DNA of 64,000 nucleotides from Lineus longissimus (Eukaryota > Nemertea > Pilidiophora > Heteronemertea > Lineidae), in assembly GCF_910592395.1 (NCBI RefSeq), contig NC_088319.1, forward strand, positions 6,200,001 to 6,264,000, given 5' to 3'. Of this stretch, positions 43,178-54,823 are shown piece after piece. The notes under the pieces are model-generated. The model did no database searches. It was not told where the DNA came from and saw only the letters and a list, made by a program, of their open reading frames with translations. The position numbers and the translations under genes were made by a program. Numbering within the stretch: position 1 is the first letter of the stretch; the number at the start of each line of letters is the position of its first letter.

Positions 43178-46100
43178 GTGGGTCATTCCATGCCATTCCA
43201 CTCAATTTTTCGCCGACCCCCCTCTGATTTCGGTTTAATTTTGCACACTTGTGGGCACCGCTAAGAAATGGCCACATGCCAAATTATAGCTTCATCCGGT
43301 TTTTTTTCACGGCTCTAGAGCATTTTGAAAATCTGACTGTTTTGGCCTAATTTTGCAACCCCGCATCAGAAATCGAACCATACTCCCTACTCCTGGACCC
43401 GAGAAGCATAAATTTTGTATCATTGGAAAGGGTAGGCAATACCCTTTCCATTGATATGTGACACGATGACCTTTCAAGGTCATCCAATTTTCAAGGTCAT
43501 TTGATGTGACCTTGACATTTGACGTACTTTTTTAGGGTATGAGTATCGATCAATTTTTTTCAAACTTTAGGAAGTTTTAGCCAATGATGTGGCCAATGTG
43601 TCCACAAAGTTTCATTATGGGGAATTTAGTTGTTTTGGAGATATTTAAGGAAAACTGCATGAATGAGTGGCCTTCAAAGGAAAAAAAACCTTGCACATAC
43701 ATAATTCACCAACACAATTTATTACACTATACACTATTTGTGCAAAGATCTTGCTATAAACAGTGTCTCAGTAACCTGCACCATTGAAATACTAGACAAG
43801 GACCGAGCAGGCTCAGTGCATTTGGTATGGCCACTGAGAGCCTTCCTTTACTTTTGTCCTAGTGGAAAGAACGCATTTTGACAGCATTTCACATTGATTT
43901 AGCATTGCTGTTGTCCAAAGGAAAAAAGCAATATCACAAGTACGCTAACAAACTATTTGTTGCCCTTTAGAACTTTGACTTTACTAGTTTTGGATGCATT
44001 TGAATAGCGTTTCACGGAAAGTTTGTTTGGTTCATCTGCTGGATAGAAAGAATGCAATTTCTGCGTTCCTGTTATTGTGATCGCATCCCCAAGTCTTGTC
44101 TTTAACCAAACCTCATGCTCGGAAATGTCATCCTTTGGACACCATATGGAAATGATACCTGGAAGGCTGTCATTAGCCCATTCAAAGAGATGTTGTGGTG
44201 TCTTAATCTGGCAGTCAATAGGTCTTTGAAGACTTGCCCTAGATGCAAGTCTCTTTATAGTACCACCTACTCCATCACATGGGCCTTTCCCATGTGCAGT
44301 TGCGAAAAAATGCCATTCTGCTGGCATACCAAAGTCCTCCTCATGAAAGTATAGATTGACAAAATTCTTTCTATTCTTGTACTGAGCGGCCGAACCGTCT
44401 GAAAAATATACGACCTTTTTAGGGGTGACCTTCGATTTTATAACCTGCATTAACTGTTTCTGAAAAAAACTTACAGCCACTGTGTCGTGAGTCAGACAGT
44501 CAGATATCATCACACAACTGATAGAGTGAATAATGTCATTTGTCTTGTAATAAACCACTGAAGGGTGTAGCGTCACCTGTTCATTTGCCCAGTAGTATCC
44601 TTGTGTGGCATCCTGCACCACAAACGCATAGTTCTCGCTAAAGTCACTCCAATAATCTCTCTTTCATGCCAATAACCCCCGGACAAAATTTGCATTCGCC
44701 CAAAAAGCACTCTGGTTTACCAGGGTTACAAGACATCTCAGCGAGCAAGTTATGGTATGTTTTTTCCCCAACAGCGCTCAACATTAACTTACAATTCTGA
44801 TGAATCGTACACACACACACATTATGTGTTCCTGATGCTCCAGCTAAAACACATTGTTTTGGCCTATGTTCCGAGAATTTTGAAAGTCCGACTTGAATCC
44901 CGGGATTTTCTGATTTCAATAATATGTATGCTTCCTTAAGGTTACACAAAACGAGACGTTTCTGAACATGTATCCTTCTCCCCTCTTCCTCTGAATATAT
45001 TGACTTAAAGTCCTTTTTCCCTGGCATAACACGGCTGACGGTGTCTGATAAATAAAACTCACGAATAACCTGGATCACATCGTTCCCAAGTTTACTCCCG
45101 AGTTTTGGATTCGGCGAAGCCATTATTCCGTGTTCCTCCTGGAGCCTTTTTGCCGTTCTCGCCATCCAATTCGTAACATTGAATTCCTGTTCAATTCGCT
45201 TTATGCTCCACGTTTTGGGTAAAAGTGTGAGAATGCATATTTTCTCACTCCGTGTAACATTTGGAAATTTTTCTTTCAATTGACTGACAATCGTATCATA
45301 ATCGTCCTGGTCTGGATTCATTTGGAAGACATCACAGACTCCTGCCTGTAGCTGCTCCAGCTTTCGTTTACCGTATCCTTGGAGCTTTATCCTTTTGGGA
45401 TCCAAGGGCGTCTTCCCTAAAACCGAGAATGTTTCGTTGACTGTTGGCAGAGCGAATGTTTCTATCATTTAGGTGCTGGCTGTAGGCATAATAGTTGGAT
45501 CTTCTATCTCGGAATTTCCTTCACCTGAAAAATAATGTACATTAGTTATAGATCCTGCCCGTTGAACGTAACTTCTGGACTCCGTGCAGTGCTCAACAAG
45601 TGCTACAATTCGAATTGAAATAGCTACGATAAAGCCCAATGTGGTAGAAATTCTTCTACTAGCAAGCATCAGATTTTCACACGCGCGGTTGAAACAAAAT
45701 GTTTTGTGTTTCAAGTTTACATAACACTGCAGTTCGCCATGTCCTTCATGCGGTTACAGGGTGCGGTTGTAGGCCTACATTTTCTGAAGGTGTCCTGGTT
45801 TCCTCCTACATTACAACTCAATGAAGAATATACATTGTAATGCCTAAATGTACTTTACCTTGTGTGCTACTACCGCTCTCTTGCTCTGAACCATTGGTAT
45901 CACTATCAGTATCCGCATTCGATGTTGTAGGCCTGTCACGTTTTGGCACCTCAGTGCGACAGTCTCTGCAAAGTTTCTTGCCGGGTATCAGTCTTGGATT
46001 AGGATGGAGTTTTGAAAACTCTAGACTAATTTCACGTAATCCCCGTTTCACAGCCTTCTCTGGATGTATCGCAAAAGGATCCATGCACTTGTTTTCATTG

Positions 46101-46500
46101 CATGAATAAAGCCTTAAGTACTTGTCATAGTGATGATTACATGCAGACGTCAATGTAATACCGGCACTTATATCACATCGAAGATGCAGTATTTCCAGTT
46201 GATTCTTATCCAGAGAACGAAAGATGTCCGAAGGCCGGGCACGACAATCCTCTTTAAGATAGGTTCCTATGGAGCAGGATTTCTCATTTGGGAAAGACAT
46301 ATTCTCCTTCTGACACAGCACTGTGATGTAAGCACAATGAACATAAAGATATGGTGCAATACCAGGTATAAATGGTTCAGGGAATCTGCATTTCCTGGAA
46401 ATGATGCAATGCCTTCAAATCATTCTTAAATATCTCCAAAACCACTGAATTCCCCATTATGAAACTTTGTGGACACGTTGACCACATCACTATTCTGATA
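43178..46500 (-). mobile_element. Truncated DDD (Sola-like) DNA transposon, copy 2
   Basis: Starts at the break in the Gypsy LTR (GTGGGTCATTCC) and contains the pseudogene at 43953-46321. Inverted blocks at 43597-43664 and 46425-46490 share GTGTCCACAAAGTTTCAT and TTTTGGAGATATTTAAG. No complement of the left tip is found on the right, so the right end seems deleted together with the Gypsy pol region. Confidence 0.5.
43953..46321 (-). pseudogene. DDD (Sola-like) transposase pseudogene, copy 2
   Basis: Exon 1 (46321-45859, donor GTAAAG) has paired Cys/His residues: HLRCDIS, CNHHYDKYL, CNENKCMDPF, and PGKKLCRDCRTE. Exon 2 starts at 45524 after a TTTTTCAG. An in-frame TAA lies at 45466-45468 just before TFALPTVNE. 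The frame then runs to 44644 with MPGKKDFKSIY and HNVCVCTIHQN. A frameshift near 44.65 kb and loss of about a hundred residues (compared with the intact copy at 57-61 kb) precede the catalytic part: ENYAFVVQD, VVYFSDGSAAQYKN and ATAHGKGPCDGVGG. The three Asp residues correspond to those of the intact copy. Several lesions make it inactive. Confidence 0.75.
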
Positions 46501-46712
46501 ACAGGTGTTTTAACCCGTCTTATTAGATCTAGGTTTTCACAAGCAGCCACACCCAAAAGAGTTTTCCCTTCTGGTACTATCACAAAGTACAGACTGTGAC
46601 ATTTTCCACCATGTTTTACATGCAATCTACAAACACCTTTGTTTTCAATTTCAGTTCCATTGTAAGCTGTTAGCTTGACCTTTTTCTGGTAAACTTTGGG
46701 TTTGTTTTTTAA
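46500..46712 (-). pseudogene. Gypsy protease-region fragment
   Basis: Continues the gag-pol frame from 49384 once the piggyBac element is removed: KNKPKVYQKKVKLTAYNGTE, then HSLYFVIVPEGKTLLGVAACENLDLI. This is the C-terminal part of a retroviral-type aspartic protease of a Gypsy element. Similarity ends near 46500, where the truncated DNA transposon begins; reverse transcriptase and integrase are missing. Confidence 0.7.
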
Positions 46713-46728
46713 CTCTTTCAAGCCCAGG

Positions 46729-46787
46729 CACGAGTATACTCGTGATGGCCAAACATGACGGATTGCCCAGGCACGAGTATACTCGTG
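46729..46787. repeat. Two copies of a perfect 16-bp palindrome in piggyBac left end
   Basis: CACGAGTATACTCGTG at 46729-46744 and again at 46772-46787, each within a longer direct repeat starting GCCCAGG and ending ATGGC. Likely subterminal transposase-binding sites. The right end instead carries two ATC-CCCGGG units. Confidence 0.85.
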
Positions 46788-46941
46788 ATGGCATATTGGC
46801 CCATTTCAAACTGGTTTCTGCTTTCCTAGAGCCTTCTATACGCCTCCTACTCACAGCTGATGAAACTAACGATCTATTCCAATCATTTGACAGCCTTGCA
46901 GACGATATTTAGTTATTTGGCGGTCGGATAGAGGGCCTCAA

Positions 46942-48988
46942 ATGACACATGTCAAAACCAACATGGCCAGTGCAAATCGGTCCCGATTTTTTTCGACAAG
47001 AGAAGTTTTAGACGCGCTTGATGGTGATTCTGGTTCTGAATTGGAAGTCAATTCTGATTCAGAAGGTGAGGAGGAAAACTCTGACGATGCTCAGGCCCCA
47101 GATTATGGGGATAGTGGTTCAGATTATGAGCCTGAGGCTTCAGGTTCAGGTAATCAGCATGCATCTACTGACATTAGTGATAACGAAAGTGATACAGTAA
47201 CTGCTACACCTGCCAATGCCCCTAAACATAAACGGGATGCAAGTCCTGCCCCATCTTCTGATAGTCCTTCATCAAGAAGCCCTTCCCCCAGCCTAGGGAT
47301 CCAGTGCAGGCCCAAGGGCGGGGCAGGGTCCGAACACGTGGCGGTGGTGTTAGAGTTCGTGGACGTGGACGTGGACGCGGTGTAGGGGGAGGGAGGGCTG
47401 GCCGTATTGCACCCCCTCAGAGACCTTGGGATGGTGATCCTGCTGAGCTACCTGATTTGCCAGCATTTACAGGAGATCCTAAAGTGAACCTTGACTTTGG
47501 AGATGGCTTCCCTACTGCTCTTGAAGTTGTTGCTAAATTTCTTGATCAGGATTTTTTCCGTCATGTCAAGGAACAGTCAAATCTATTTCATAGGCAAAAG
47601 AAACAAAGTGGTAAAAGGTATTCTGTAAATAGCTATGTGGAAACTCACCAGACAGTCACCATAGCAGATCTGAAAATCTTCCTGGCTATTTTGATACACA
47701 TGGGCCTTGTAAAAAAACCACATATTCGAGATTACTGGTCTATGAAAGGGGTGAACAAAACTACATTTGCTAAATCCATTATGCCTAGGAATAGGTGGTG
47801 TTCTATCCTGTCTATGCTTCATGTGGCAGATAACACACACTACATACCTAGAGGGCAAGATGGACATGACCCTCTTTATAAAATGAGGCCAATAACTGAT
47901 ATGTTTCTGCAGAAATTCAGGGATGCTGTGTCTCCAACCCGAGAGATCAGCCTAGATGAAGGAACATGTGCATTCAAGGGCAGAGTGTCATTTCGTGTTT
48001 ACAATAAAGATAAGCCAGAGAAATGGGGGATAAAACTCTATGAAGTCTGTGAATCCAAAGGTGGTTATTGCTTCGAATTTGAGGTGTTCACCGGACGAGA
48101 AAACCAGCAGACCCAGGATATTACTTACCATACAGTGATGCGTCTCTGTGATCCCTATCTGGACAAAGGGCATATTTTGTACATGGACAGATACTACAGC
48201 AGTCCAAAGCTATATGATGAACTGTGGAATAGGGGAACTGTTGCCACTGGGACTGTGATGGCCAACAGAAAGGGACTTTCACCTCATGTGAAGGACAAAC
48301 TGAGGAACAAGGGAGATATCGTTGCTTGGCGCGAGGGCTCTCTACTTTGTCTGAAGTGGAAGGACCGGAAAGATGTGTTGATTCTCTCAACACAGCACAA
48401 CAATGCCACCCAGCAGGTCATGGTAAGAGCTCAAGGGGGTAGAAGACCCAAACAGAAGCCAGTTGCCATTCAAAACTACAACGACTTCATGTCAGGAGTA
48501 GATCTTAGCGACCAGATGATGCAGTACTATGCATTCAAAAGAAAAACTCTAAAGTGGTGGAAGAAATTATTCTTCCATATGATATACCTTGCTCTTGTCA
48601 ATGCAAGATGCATCTACAACAAACTGCTTGCTGCAAAGGGAGATGGCAAGGTGGCTTTGAAACCTTTTCTTGAGGATGTCTGTGAGCAACTTGTAGAATC
48701 TGCTGGTGTCGACCGGGATGATGATGACATTGATGACGGGGACGCCGCGAGACTCGTTGCTCGTCATTTCCCATCCCAAATCCCCCCACAGACAAGAAGC
48801 AAAAGCCCACCAGGCAATGCAAAGTCTGTTTTGCTCAAGCCCAACATCAGAGAAGAGTAGAAAATAGAGGGAGACCTGATAATAGACGAAAAGAAACATC
48901 CTACTGGTGTGAGGAATGTGGGGTTGCCCTCTGCGCTGTCCCATGTTTCCGGCTGTTTCACACAGTGAAAAACTACCATTTGATTTAG
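46942..48988 (+). pseudogene. PGBD4-like: piggyBac transposase (PGBD4-like) with two frameshifts
   Basis: The N-terminal acidic region (from the ATG at 46942 or 46963) is followed by a shift near 47.29-47.30 kb into an Arg/Gly-rich linker and the transposase core. Catalytic Asp motifs are visible: EISLDEGTCAFKGR, ILYMDRYYSSPKLYDEL, and NDFMSGVDLSDQMMQYY. Near a C6 run (48782-48787) the frame shifts again. The C-terminal Cys-rich domain follows in the new frame (CKVCFAQ, YWCEECGVALCAVPCFRLFH), ending at TAG 48986-48988. This domain binds the element ends in piggyBac. All domains are present, so only two single-base indels separate this copy from an intact gene; assembly error is also possible. 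Confidence 0.9.
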
Positions 48989-49387
48989 AGGTCAATTTGA
49001 GGCAAAAACCCCAACAAACTTTGTAAATATGTTAGAACATTGTTCCTTTTCAATTGGAATCAAGTTAGGAGTTACAAAATACAATTATTTTCATAATCTG
49101 GTGACTTTATTGACTAAAAACAGTTTTCCGCAACTTTTCCAAAAATTCAGATGACACAATTTCACAGGATTTTGGGACAAAACATACAAAGTAACCCTAA
49201 AGGATATATAGACTTATTATACATCAAAAGAAAGGGCTTGGATAGCTGATTACAATGGTGCAAAGTTTTCCAGAATAGGGTGAGTAGAATGTTTTTTATG
49301 TTCTGTTGAATATTAGTATTTTTTCAGAAAATCGCCCGGGCACAGGCGGTTGCGCGCGAAAAAATCACCCGGGTCTGAAAGAGTTAA

Positions 49388-50485
49388 TGACTTGAAATCA
49401 CACTCTAGAACCATGGGCACAATTGTTTCATTTACCACTATTGACGCAATCCACTCATTGTCAACTGTGTTAACAGAACTGCTTTGACCTACATGTACAC
49501 TATTGACTTCAGAATCAACATTGTCATTTTTACTTTGAGCACTGTGTGCTTGGTTGTCAACTGATCCAATAAATAGTTCATCAATACCAGTGTCATCAAA
49601 GTCATCCTCTGAAATGTTCTGCTGGTCAACAGTTGAGACGTTGTTTGTTGGGTTCTCTCTCGTTTTGCAGAATTTAGCGAAATGATTTGGCTTTTCACAT
49701 TTCGAACATGTTTTGCCATAAGCAGGGCAGTGTTCCTTTGCATGTGCATGCACCGTTCCACAACGCGTGCAGGCATCCTGGACAGATTTCGATTTATGTC
49801 TAGAGTCACCACCAGTACCATGACGGCCACATGATTGCTTGTTGTACGCTTTGCGTTTTGCACCTTGACCACCACCGCCACCTTTTGACTTAGCACCAGT
49901 CCTTTTATTCACAAGTCCTACTTCTGCAGCGCTGCCTGTGGCTGTGCCAACATCAAGGACTTTAGCATGTTTACGAGCGGCCTCCACACTGTGGCAGACA
50001 CTGATGGCTTTACCTAAGGACAGTTCAGGCTCTCTTAACAAGCGTTCATGAGTTTTTACATCACTGATCCCAAACACTATTTGGTCTCTTAGCATTGAAT
50101 CATGCAACCCGTCAAATGCACATGTTTTTGCCTTGAGGCGGAGGTCTGTGTAAAAACTGTCAAATGTTTCTCCTTGTTTTTGCAGCCTACTGCGAAATAT
50201 ATAGCGTTCATACGTTTAATTCTTTTTTGGTGAGCTGTACTTTTCAAAACTTTCACAGACCTTATCGTATTTGACCTTATCCCCGTCAGAGAGTTCGAAA
50301 GTATTGAAGAGATCGGTGGCGGCCTGTCGGGCTACGGTGAGCAATACTGCGATCTTGCGAGGATCGTTGAATTTATCGGCCTCAATCGCCAGCATATACA
50401 GATCGAGACGTTGTTTAAACGTATTCCAGTTGTAGTCAACATTGCCATCTAGGCATAGTGGGTCCGGTTGTTTAATTACGTTCAT
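49388..50485 (-). pseudogene. Gypsy gag with zinc knuckles and start of protease
   Basis: Starts MNVIKQPDPLCLDGNVDYNW at 50485. One frame runs through to 49388 with a single in-frame TAA at 50216-50218 (before TYERYIFRSR). Gag core blocks include FNTFELSDGDK, ETFDSFYTDLRLKAKTCAF and LRDQIVFGI. Two Cys-rich knuckles follow: CTRCGTVHAHAKEHC and CSKCEKPNHFAKFC (the latter C-x2-C-x4-H-x4-C). The protease N-terminus (EWIASIVVNE) is present, but the expected D-T/S-G catalytic triplet is missing: MVLECDFKSL is found where it should lie. The frame resumes beyond the piggyBac at 46712. Confidence 0.82.
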
Positions 50486-50510
50486 GTTTACCTGTTTTTT
50501 TTAAAATTTT

Positions 50511-50523
50511 TTATCTGGTACCA
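50511..50523 (-). promoter_or_regulatory. Gypsy primer-binding site
   Basis: On the minus strand TGGTACCAGATAA follows directly after the CA end of the LTR, the standard place for tRNA priming; it resembles the TGGTAxCAGAG type used with initiator Met tRNA. Confidence 0.6.
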
Positions 50524-51545
50524 TGTAAATAATGACACGAACAACGGGATGCCGGAAGATGATCCAGTATTTCTCAAACTGCGCATGTGTTATACAGCAT
50601 ATATAAAAAACCAAGTAATAATATACAGCATGTTACAAAGCTAATGTTTACAAATGGAAGCAAAAATGAAGGCAATATAAACGATATCCTGGTCATTCCT
50701 GTCATCGGGGGAAGAGTGACTCAAATATACATTTCTGACAATTAATTAAGCTAAGAAGACCTAAATTAAGTGACTGAGAAACAGGAAGTCGGTTAGAGAC
50801 GGCCATGTCCCCCACCGAATGCTTGGAATACAATGATTGAGAAGAAGAGTTTGCTTGGAAGAAGCAATGAGAGTAAGATTTAAGGCAATATCATTCTGGT
50901 TATTGCTGTCGTCGGGGAAAGAATGACTCAGGTAATCATTTATAAAAATGAATAAAGCTAACCTAAATTCAGAGAGTGACTCAAGCAAACATTTCTGACA
51001 AAGAATGAAGCTAAGAAGATTTAAATTCAGCTCCTGAGGAACATATAATAAGTCAGTTAGAGACGTCAGTGTCCCCCACCGAAGTATTGGAATACAATGA
51101 TTGAGAATTGAATGAAGAGTATTGGTTTGGAAGAAGCACTGAATTAAGGTAAGATAAATGGTATCTGGTCATCAGGGAAAGAATTACTCAAGTCAAGTAA
51201 ACATTTCGTGCATTGAATTAAGCTAAGAAAACTTGAAGTTAGATGAATATTATTTGAAGATATAGTGCTTCATAACATAAAAATTAATGAGGTACAGAAA
51301 GTCGGTTAGACACAGCCATGTCCCCCACCAAATGATTAAAGTTCATTGAGGAACTTCAGCTTGCAGGGGGCAATGAATGTAAGAATATAGCATGAAGGTC
51401 TATATAGTGCTTCATGTCCTCGCCATGTCCCCCAACCAAATGATTAAAGAATTTCAGCTTGGAAGAGCCAATGAAAGTGAGAATATTGCACGATGAAGAA
51501 TTATTGTGCTTCATCAAGTATACTTAAAAAATCATACAAATGCCA
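50524..51545 (-). repeat. Gypsy 5' LTR (left edge firm, right edge tentative)
   Basis: The plus-strand left edge TGTAAATAATG coincides with the start of similarity to 43101 and abuts the primer-binding site. The right edge is proposed at CA 51544-51545, followed by AATGG; AATGG also precedes the copy at 43101, so it would be a 5-bp target duplication. Inside, four diverged repeats carry GTCGGTTAGAGAC and a GTCCCCCACC block at 50.76-51.45 kb. Confidence 0.55.
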
Positions 51546-51638
51546 AATGGAACGCCTTTGCCAAGTGTATCGACAATGCATTGCAATGTAAACAAGTAGA
51601 ATTAGGCACCAGGTTTCCTGAATGGCATTATGTGATAA

Positions 51639-52132
51639 TTATGTAATGATTTGAATTTCCTTGAGATATCCATATGTTACAGATGTTTGCTCTGCAACTT
51701 TCTTGATCCTTTCAATCTCCTTCCCTCTTGCAGTAGTGGTCTCAGTTCTGACAATATGACAGAGCCGGTCTTCATTTACCATCACATGAGGGTGAAAGGC
51801 AAAGTCCGGTTCACCTCCAGAATCTCCTGCTTTCTTGGCCCGCAACAGATCAACGAACAGAGCGCCAGGATTTCTAGACTAGAAAGCTCTTGTCTGTCCC
51901 GTCACCAATTGTCATGCCTTGGCATTGATGGATAGTGGTTCCCCAGCCAAGTCGCAGGGGAATTTGTTTGCACCTACATGAATTTTACGGGCACTCCATT
52001 AGATGCGTGACAAGTACAATTGGGACTATTTTTGTACCAGAAATGTAGGATGGTCCAATGTACCTGTCGAATTCTACCATTACAACATCGGGTATTAAAT
52101 CCCATTTTGGGGTCTTTGCCATCTGTGTAGAC
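51639..52132 (-). pseudogene. Helitron helicase C-terminal segment
   Basis: Third and last part of the large Helitron gene. It includes VVMVEFDRYIGPSYI, then IPLRLGWGTTIHQCQGMTIG (Pif1-type motif region), then NPGALFVDLLRAKKAG and FHPHVMVNEDRLCHIV, in shifting frames. Frameshifts occur near 52.1 and 51.9 kb. Upstream the gene is interrupted at 52133 by Harbinger-2. Confidence 0.8.
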
Positions 52133-52513
52133 AATGGCTCATATGAATAAAAAATAGCATTTGATCCGGAGTAGATGCTTCAAATAAAAGGAGCATTTGC
52201 TTGGAGCAAAAGAGAATGCTTCGTTTCCTAAGAATAAAGTGCACCTTTTACTCCAAACTCGTTGCTCCGAGAGTTGTAGCATTTGCTTCAAGGTCAATGC
52301 TCGATGTCACATTTCCTTTGAATGGGATATGTGGTCAGTGCGATATTTACGTTCATAATCGGTTACGCAGGTCTTCCACGCCTAATTCTATTGTCATCGG
52401 AAGTTCATCAGGTTTGTCAGGTGACGTGGCCTGGGCATGAGACACTTCCCGACAGTTTTTGGACAGAAGACATCATTACTTTTTTGGTTTGTGCATCCGT
52501 CCGCGTGATAGTA

Positions 52514-53457
52514 ATGTCGGATTCTGATTCGGATGGAGATACGGGGAATGTGTGCAAACAGATGAAGTTTGTCCTACTCCTAAAGGAATATCCCGTATTG
52601 CTATCCAAGTCGCAGTTGCCGAAAGTGAAGGAACGAAAGAAAATTGCACTCAAAGCAGCCATGAAGATATTTAATGAGGAAACTGGTGTGAACCCAAACG
52701 AAACGAAGTTCTCTAAGAAAATTACGAACATGAAAACGAAAGTGAAGGACAAGACAGATGTAACAAAAACGGGCAATCAGCCTATCGGCGTATTAAAAGA
52801 CTGGGAGAAACTTCTCCTCGAACTGTTACATTCCGAAACAAATCCGACCTTCAGCTGTATCAAAGGTAGGCTACATTTCCTAATGCATGTATAACTGTAA
52901 CAATTGATTTCATGAATTTCACTCCACTTTGACCTGCATCTTATTATGATAGCTATATGAGAATGACTGGGGCACTTTGCTGTGATTGATAAGATCGATG
53001 GTATACATGTAGTAGGCCTGTGCAATCTCGTGAAAATACAGAAATGTCAGCCCCAGCGAAAAAAAATACCAGTAAAGCTCGATTTCAAAAGAGTTCAGCT
53101 GCGCAAATGTTTTGAATGTACACATGTAACCAGGTAGCCACTGTTCTGTTTTCAGGCGGATTGTCAGTTGGCGTCCCCAAAAAGTGCCAGTCTACGAGCG
53201 ATCTTCCTCGTCCTGATGCAGTTGCGAGCACCAGCTGTAGAAAAGGTCCGGGGAAAAGTAAAGTTGTGGAAGGTTCACCGCAATCTGATGCTATACCGCC
53301 ACCGCCTGGAAAGAAAAACAAAATGCTTCATCAAGAAACAGAAGAAACCAGACAACTTTCAAGCCAGGAGTTGCAGAGACTTGTCCTCCTTGAACAGTTG
53401 AAATTGGCGCGAATGCAGCAGCAACAAGTTGCGGCTAATTTGCCAGCTGACTATTAA
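52514..53457 (+). CDS. Harbinger-2 Myb/SANT-like partner protein, two exons
   Basis: Exon 1 is 52514-52865 (AAAG then GTAGGC) and exon 2 is 53156-53457 (after CTGTTTTCAG); the phases match and give 217 residues. Residues about 15-110 form a helical DNA-binding-like region: FVLLLKEYPVLL, KKIALKAAMKIFNEETG, and FSKKITNMKTKVKDKTD. This is the usual position of the Myb/trihelix domain in Harbinger accessory proteins. The second exon is Ser/Pro/Lys-rich with a Gln/Leu-rich C-terminal helix. The role (binding element ends and carrying the transposase) is inferred from the superfamily. No lesion seen. Confidence 0.78.
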
Positions 53458-53732
53458 GAAGTTATTCACAAAGACCCGGTAAAATGATTTTAAAATGCAG
53501 GACTGCCTTTTCTGCCGCAGAGTTGTGCTTTCAAAATGCAGTTGTTTCAGCAATTATTGCTACATGTATAACCTTGCTTTATGTATAATAGTTGTCTGAT
53601 AAATTAAAATCTGGGCGTGAAAAATGATATTTCGTAAGCGTTGTGTATTATGTTTACATGAAAGACTAATTTGTTGCCATCGGAATTGTGAAAAAACAGC
53701 CCCTTTCTAAGGCCCCTTGTACCTATACATAC

Positions 53733-54823
53733 CTAGTCTTGGGCATTATTCAGGAAATCCACTATCGCTCGGCGTTTATCCTGTCTGCGTTGACGAATTC
53801 TCCTATCTACATCTTCATCATCATCATCATCGTCATCTTCACTATCGCTATCTTCATCAAACTCGGGGAAGTCGTCATGAGGATCATTCAGGTATTTCGC
53901 GACGTTATGGAGCATGATACATGCGACGATGACGCTAGGCACCTTGTGGAGTGCCAGTCTCGCACAACCTTGCAAGATTGGAAATCTCTTCTTCAACTGG
54001 CCAAAGCACCTTTCGATGACGACCCTTTCCCTCGCGTGGATGTTATTGAAGGTTCTCTCGGCCGGAAGCAGTGGATTTTTGAAGGGTGTGAGAAGCCATG
54101 GGGCGATGGCGTAGCCCTCATCACCTAACAGCAAGCCTCTGTGTCGCGAATTAACCATTGTTACAGCAACATGTGAATTCTTCCATATTCGGCTATCGTG
54201 AACGGATCCCGGCCAATTAGCATCAACGCTTGTAAACCGTTCTTTCGCATCGCATGTTGCTTGAACGTTTATGGAAGCGGCTCCTTTCCTGTTGATATAC
54301 TCATCTCCATGGGCACCTCTTCCACCAGGTTTCAGAATCTGTACGTGCGTACAGTCCAGGGCCCCAACCGTACCAGGAATCTGCTTCTCCTCCTGCCAAA
54401 GCTGCTGAGCATGGTGAACATCCGCAATTGTAACGGGAAATTTAATCCACAAGTCGGCCTTCTCTATAACGTGGCTAAGCACTTTGGAAAATTTTTTGAA
54501 ACCGTCGTTTGGTGGACTCCCTTGTCTTCTCCGACGCCAAGTTGGTGTCCAGGGTCTGCCAAGTACCTAAGGAAAACTTCCATTTGTTCTTTTCCACTAA
54601 GTCGACCACCCCGTGTCTCCTCCGAATATGGCACAAAATGGTCCGAAATCCATTGAACATTCTCCTCGTCAAAGCGATAGAAGGAACGATATGTTCCCGG
54701 ACGGCACGTTTTCCGCTTCATGTACAATTTTTCCTGCCGAACATGCATAAAAGCAGCCATGGTAGACAGCCAACCTTTCACTACAAATTCGAAGACATGT
54801 CTGGGGCAGTCTTCAAAATTCAA
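53733..54823 (-). pseudogene. HARBI1-like: Harbinger-2 transposase (HARBI1-like) with one frameshift
   Basis: The N-terminal part (54823 or the ATG 20 residues further, MAAFMHVRQEK) has GTYRSFYRFDEENVQWISDHF and the helix-turn-helix-like block EQMEVFLRYLADPGHQLGVGED. A one-base shift at the T6 run 54492-54497 leads into the catalytic part. Motifs: ALDCTHVQI (first Asp), ANWPGSVHDSRIW, LLGDEGYAIAPWLLTP (second Asp) and VIERCFGQLKKRFP (Glu). The C-terminal tail is a long Asp/Glu run followed by an Arg-rich segment. The single homopolymer indel is the only visible lesion. It is convergent with the partner gene at 52514-53457. Confidence 0.88.

Larger units (their letters stand above)
46713..49383 (+). 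mobile_element. piggyBac element inserted at TTAA
   Basis: Bounded by TTAA at 46709-46712 and 49384-49387. The ends start CTCTTTCAAGCCCAGG (left) and, complemented, CTCTTTCAGACCCGGG (right): short imperfect inverted repeats. It carries a PGBD4-like transposase gene. The element sits in a Gypsy gag-pol frame which becomes continuous if it is removed with one TTAA, as expected for the precise insertion of this superfamily. Length 2.67 kb. Confidence 0.92.

Noticed and set aside
45469-45714. Separate 81-residue gene on the minus strand
   Set aside because: Its last part is the start of exon 2 of the DDD transposase pseudogene (acceptor at 45525) and the rest is intron.
49313-49383. C-terminal extension of the Gypsy gag frame
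   Set aside because: These residues are translated from the right end of the inserted piggyBac, not from the Gypsy gene.
53821-53850. (CAT/CGT)-type microsatellite in a gene
   Set aside because: It is the coding sequence of the acidic tail of the Harbinger-2 transposase.
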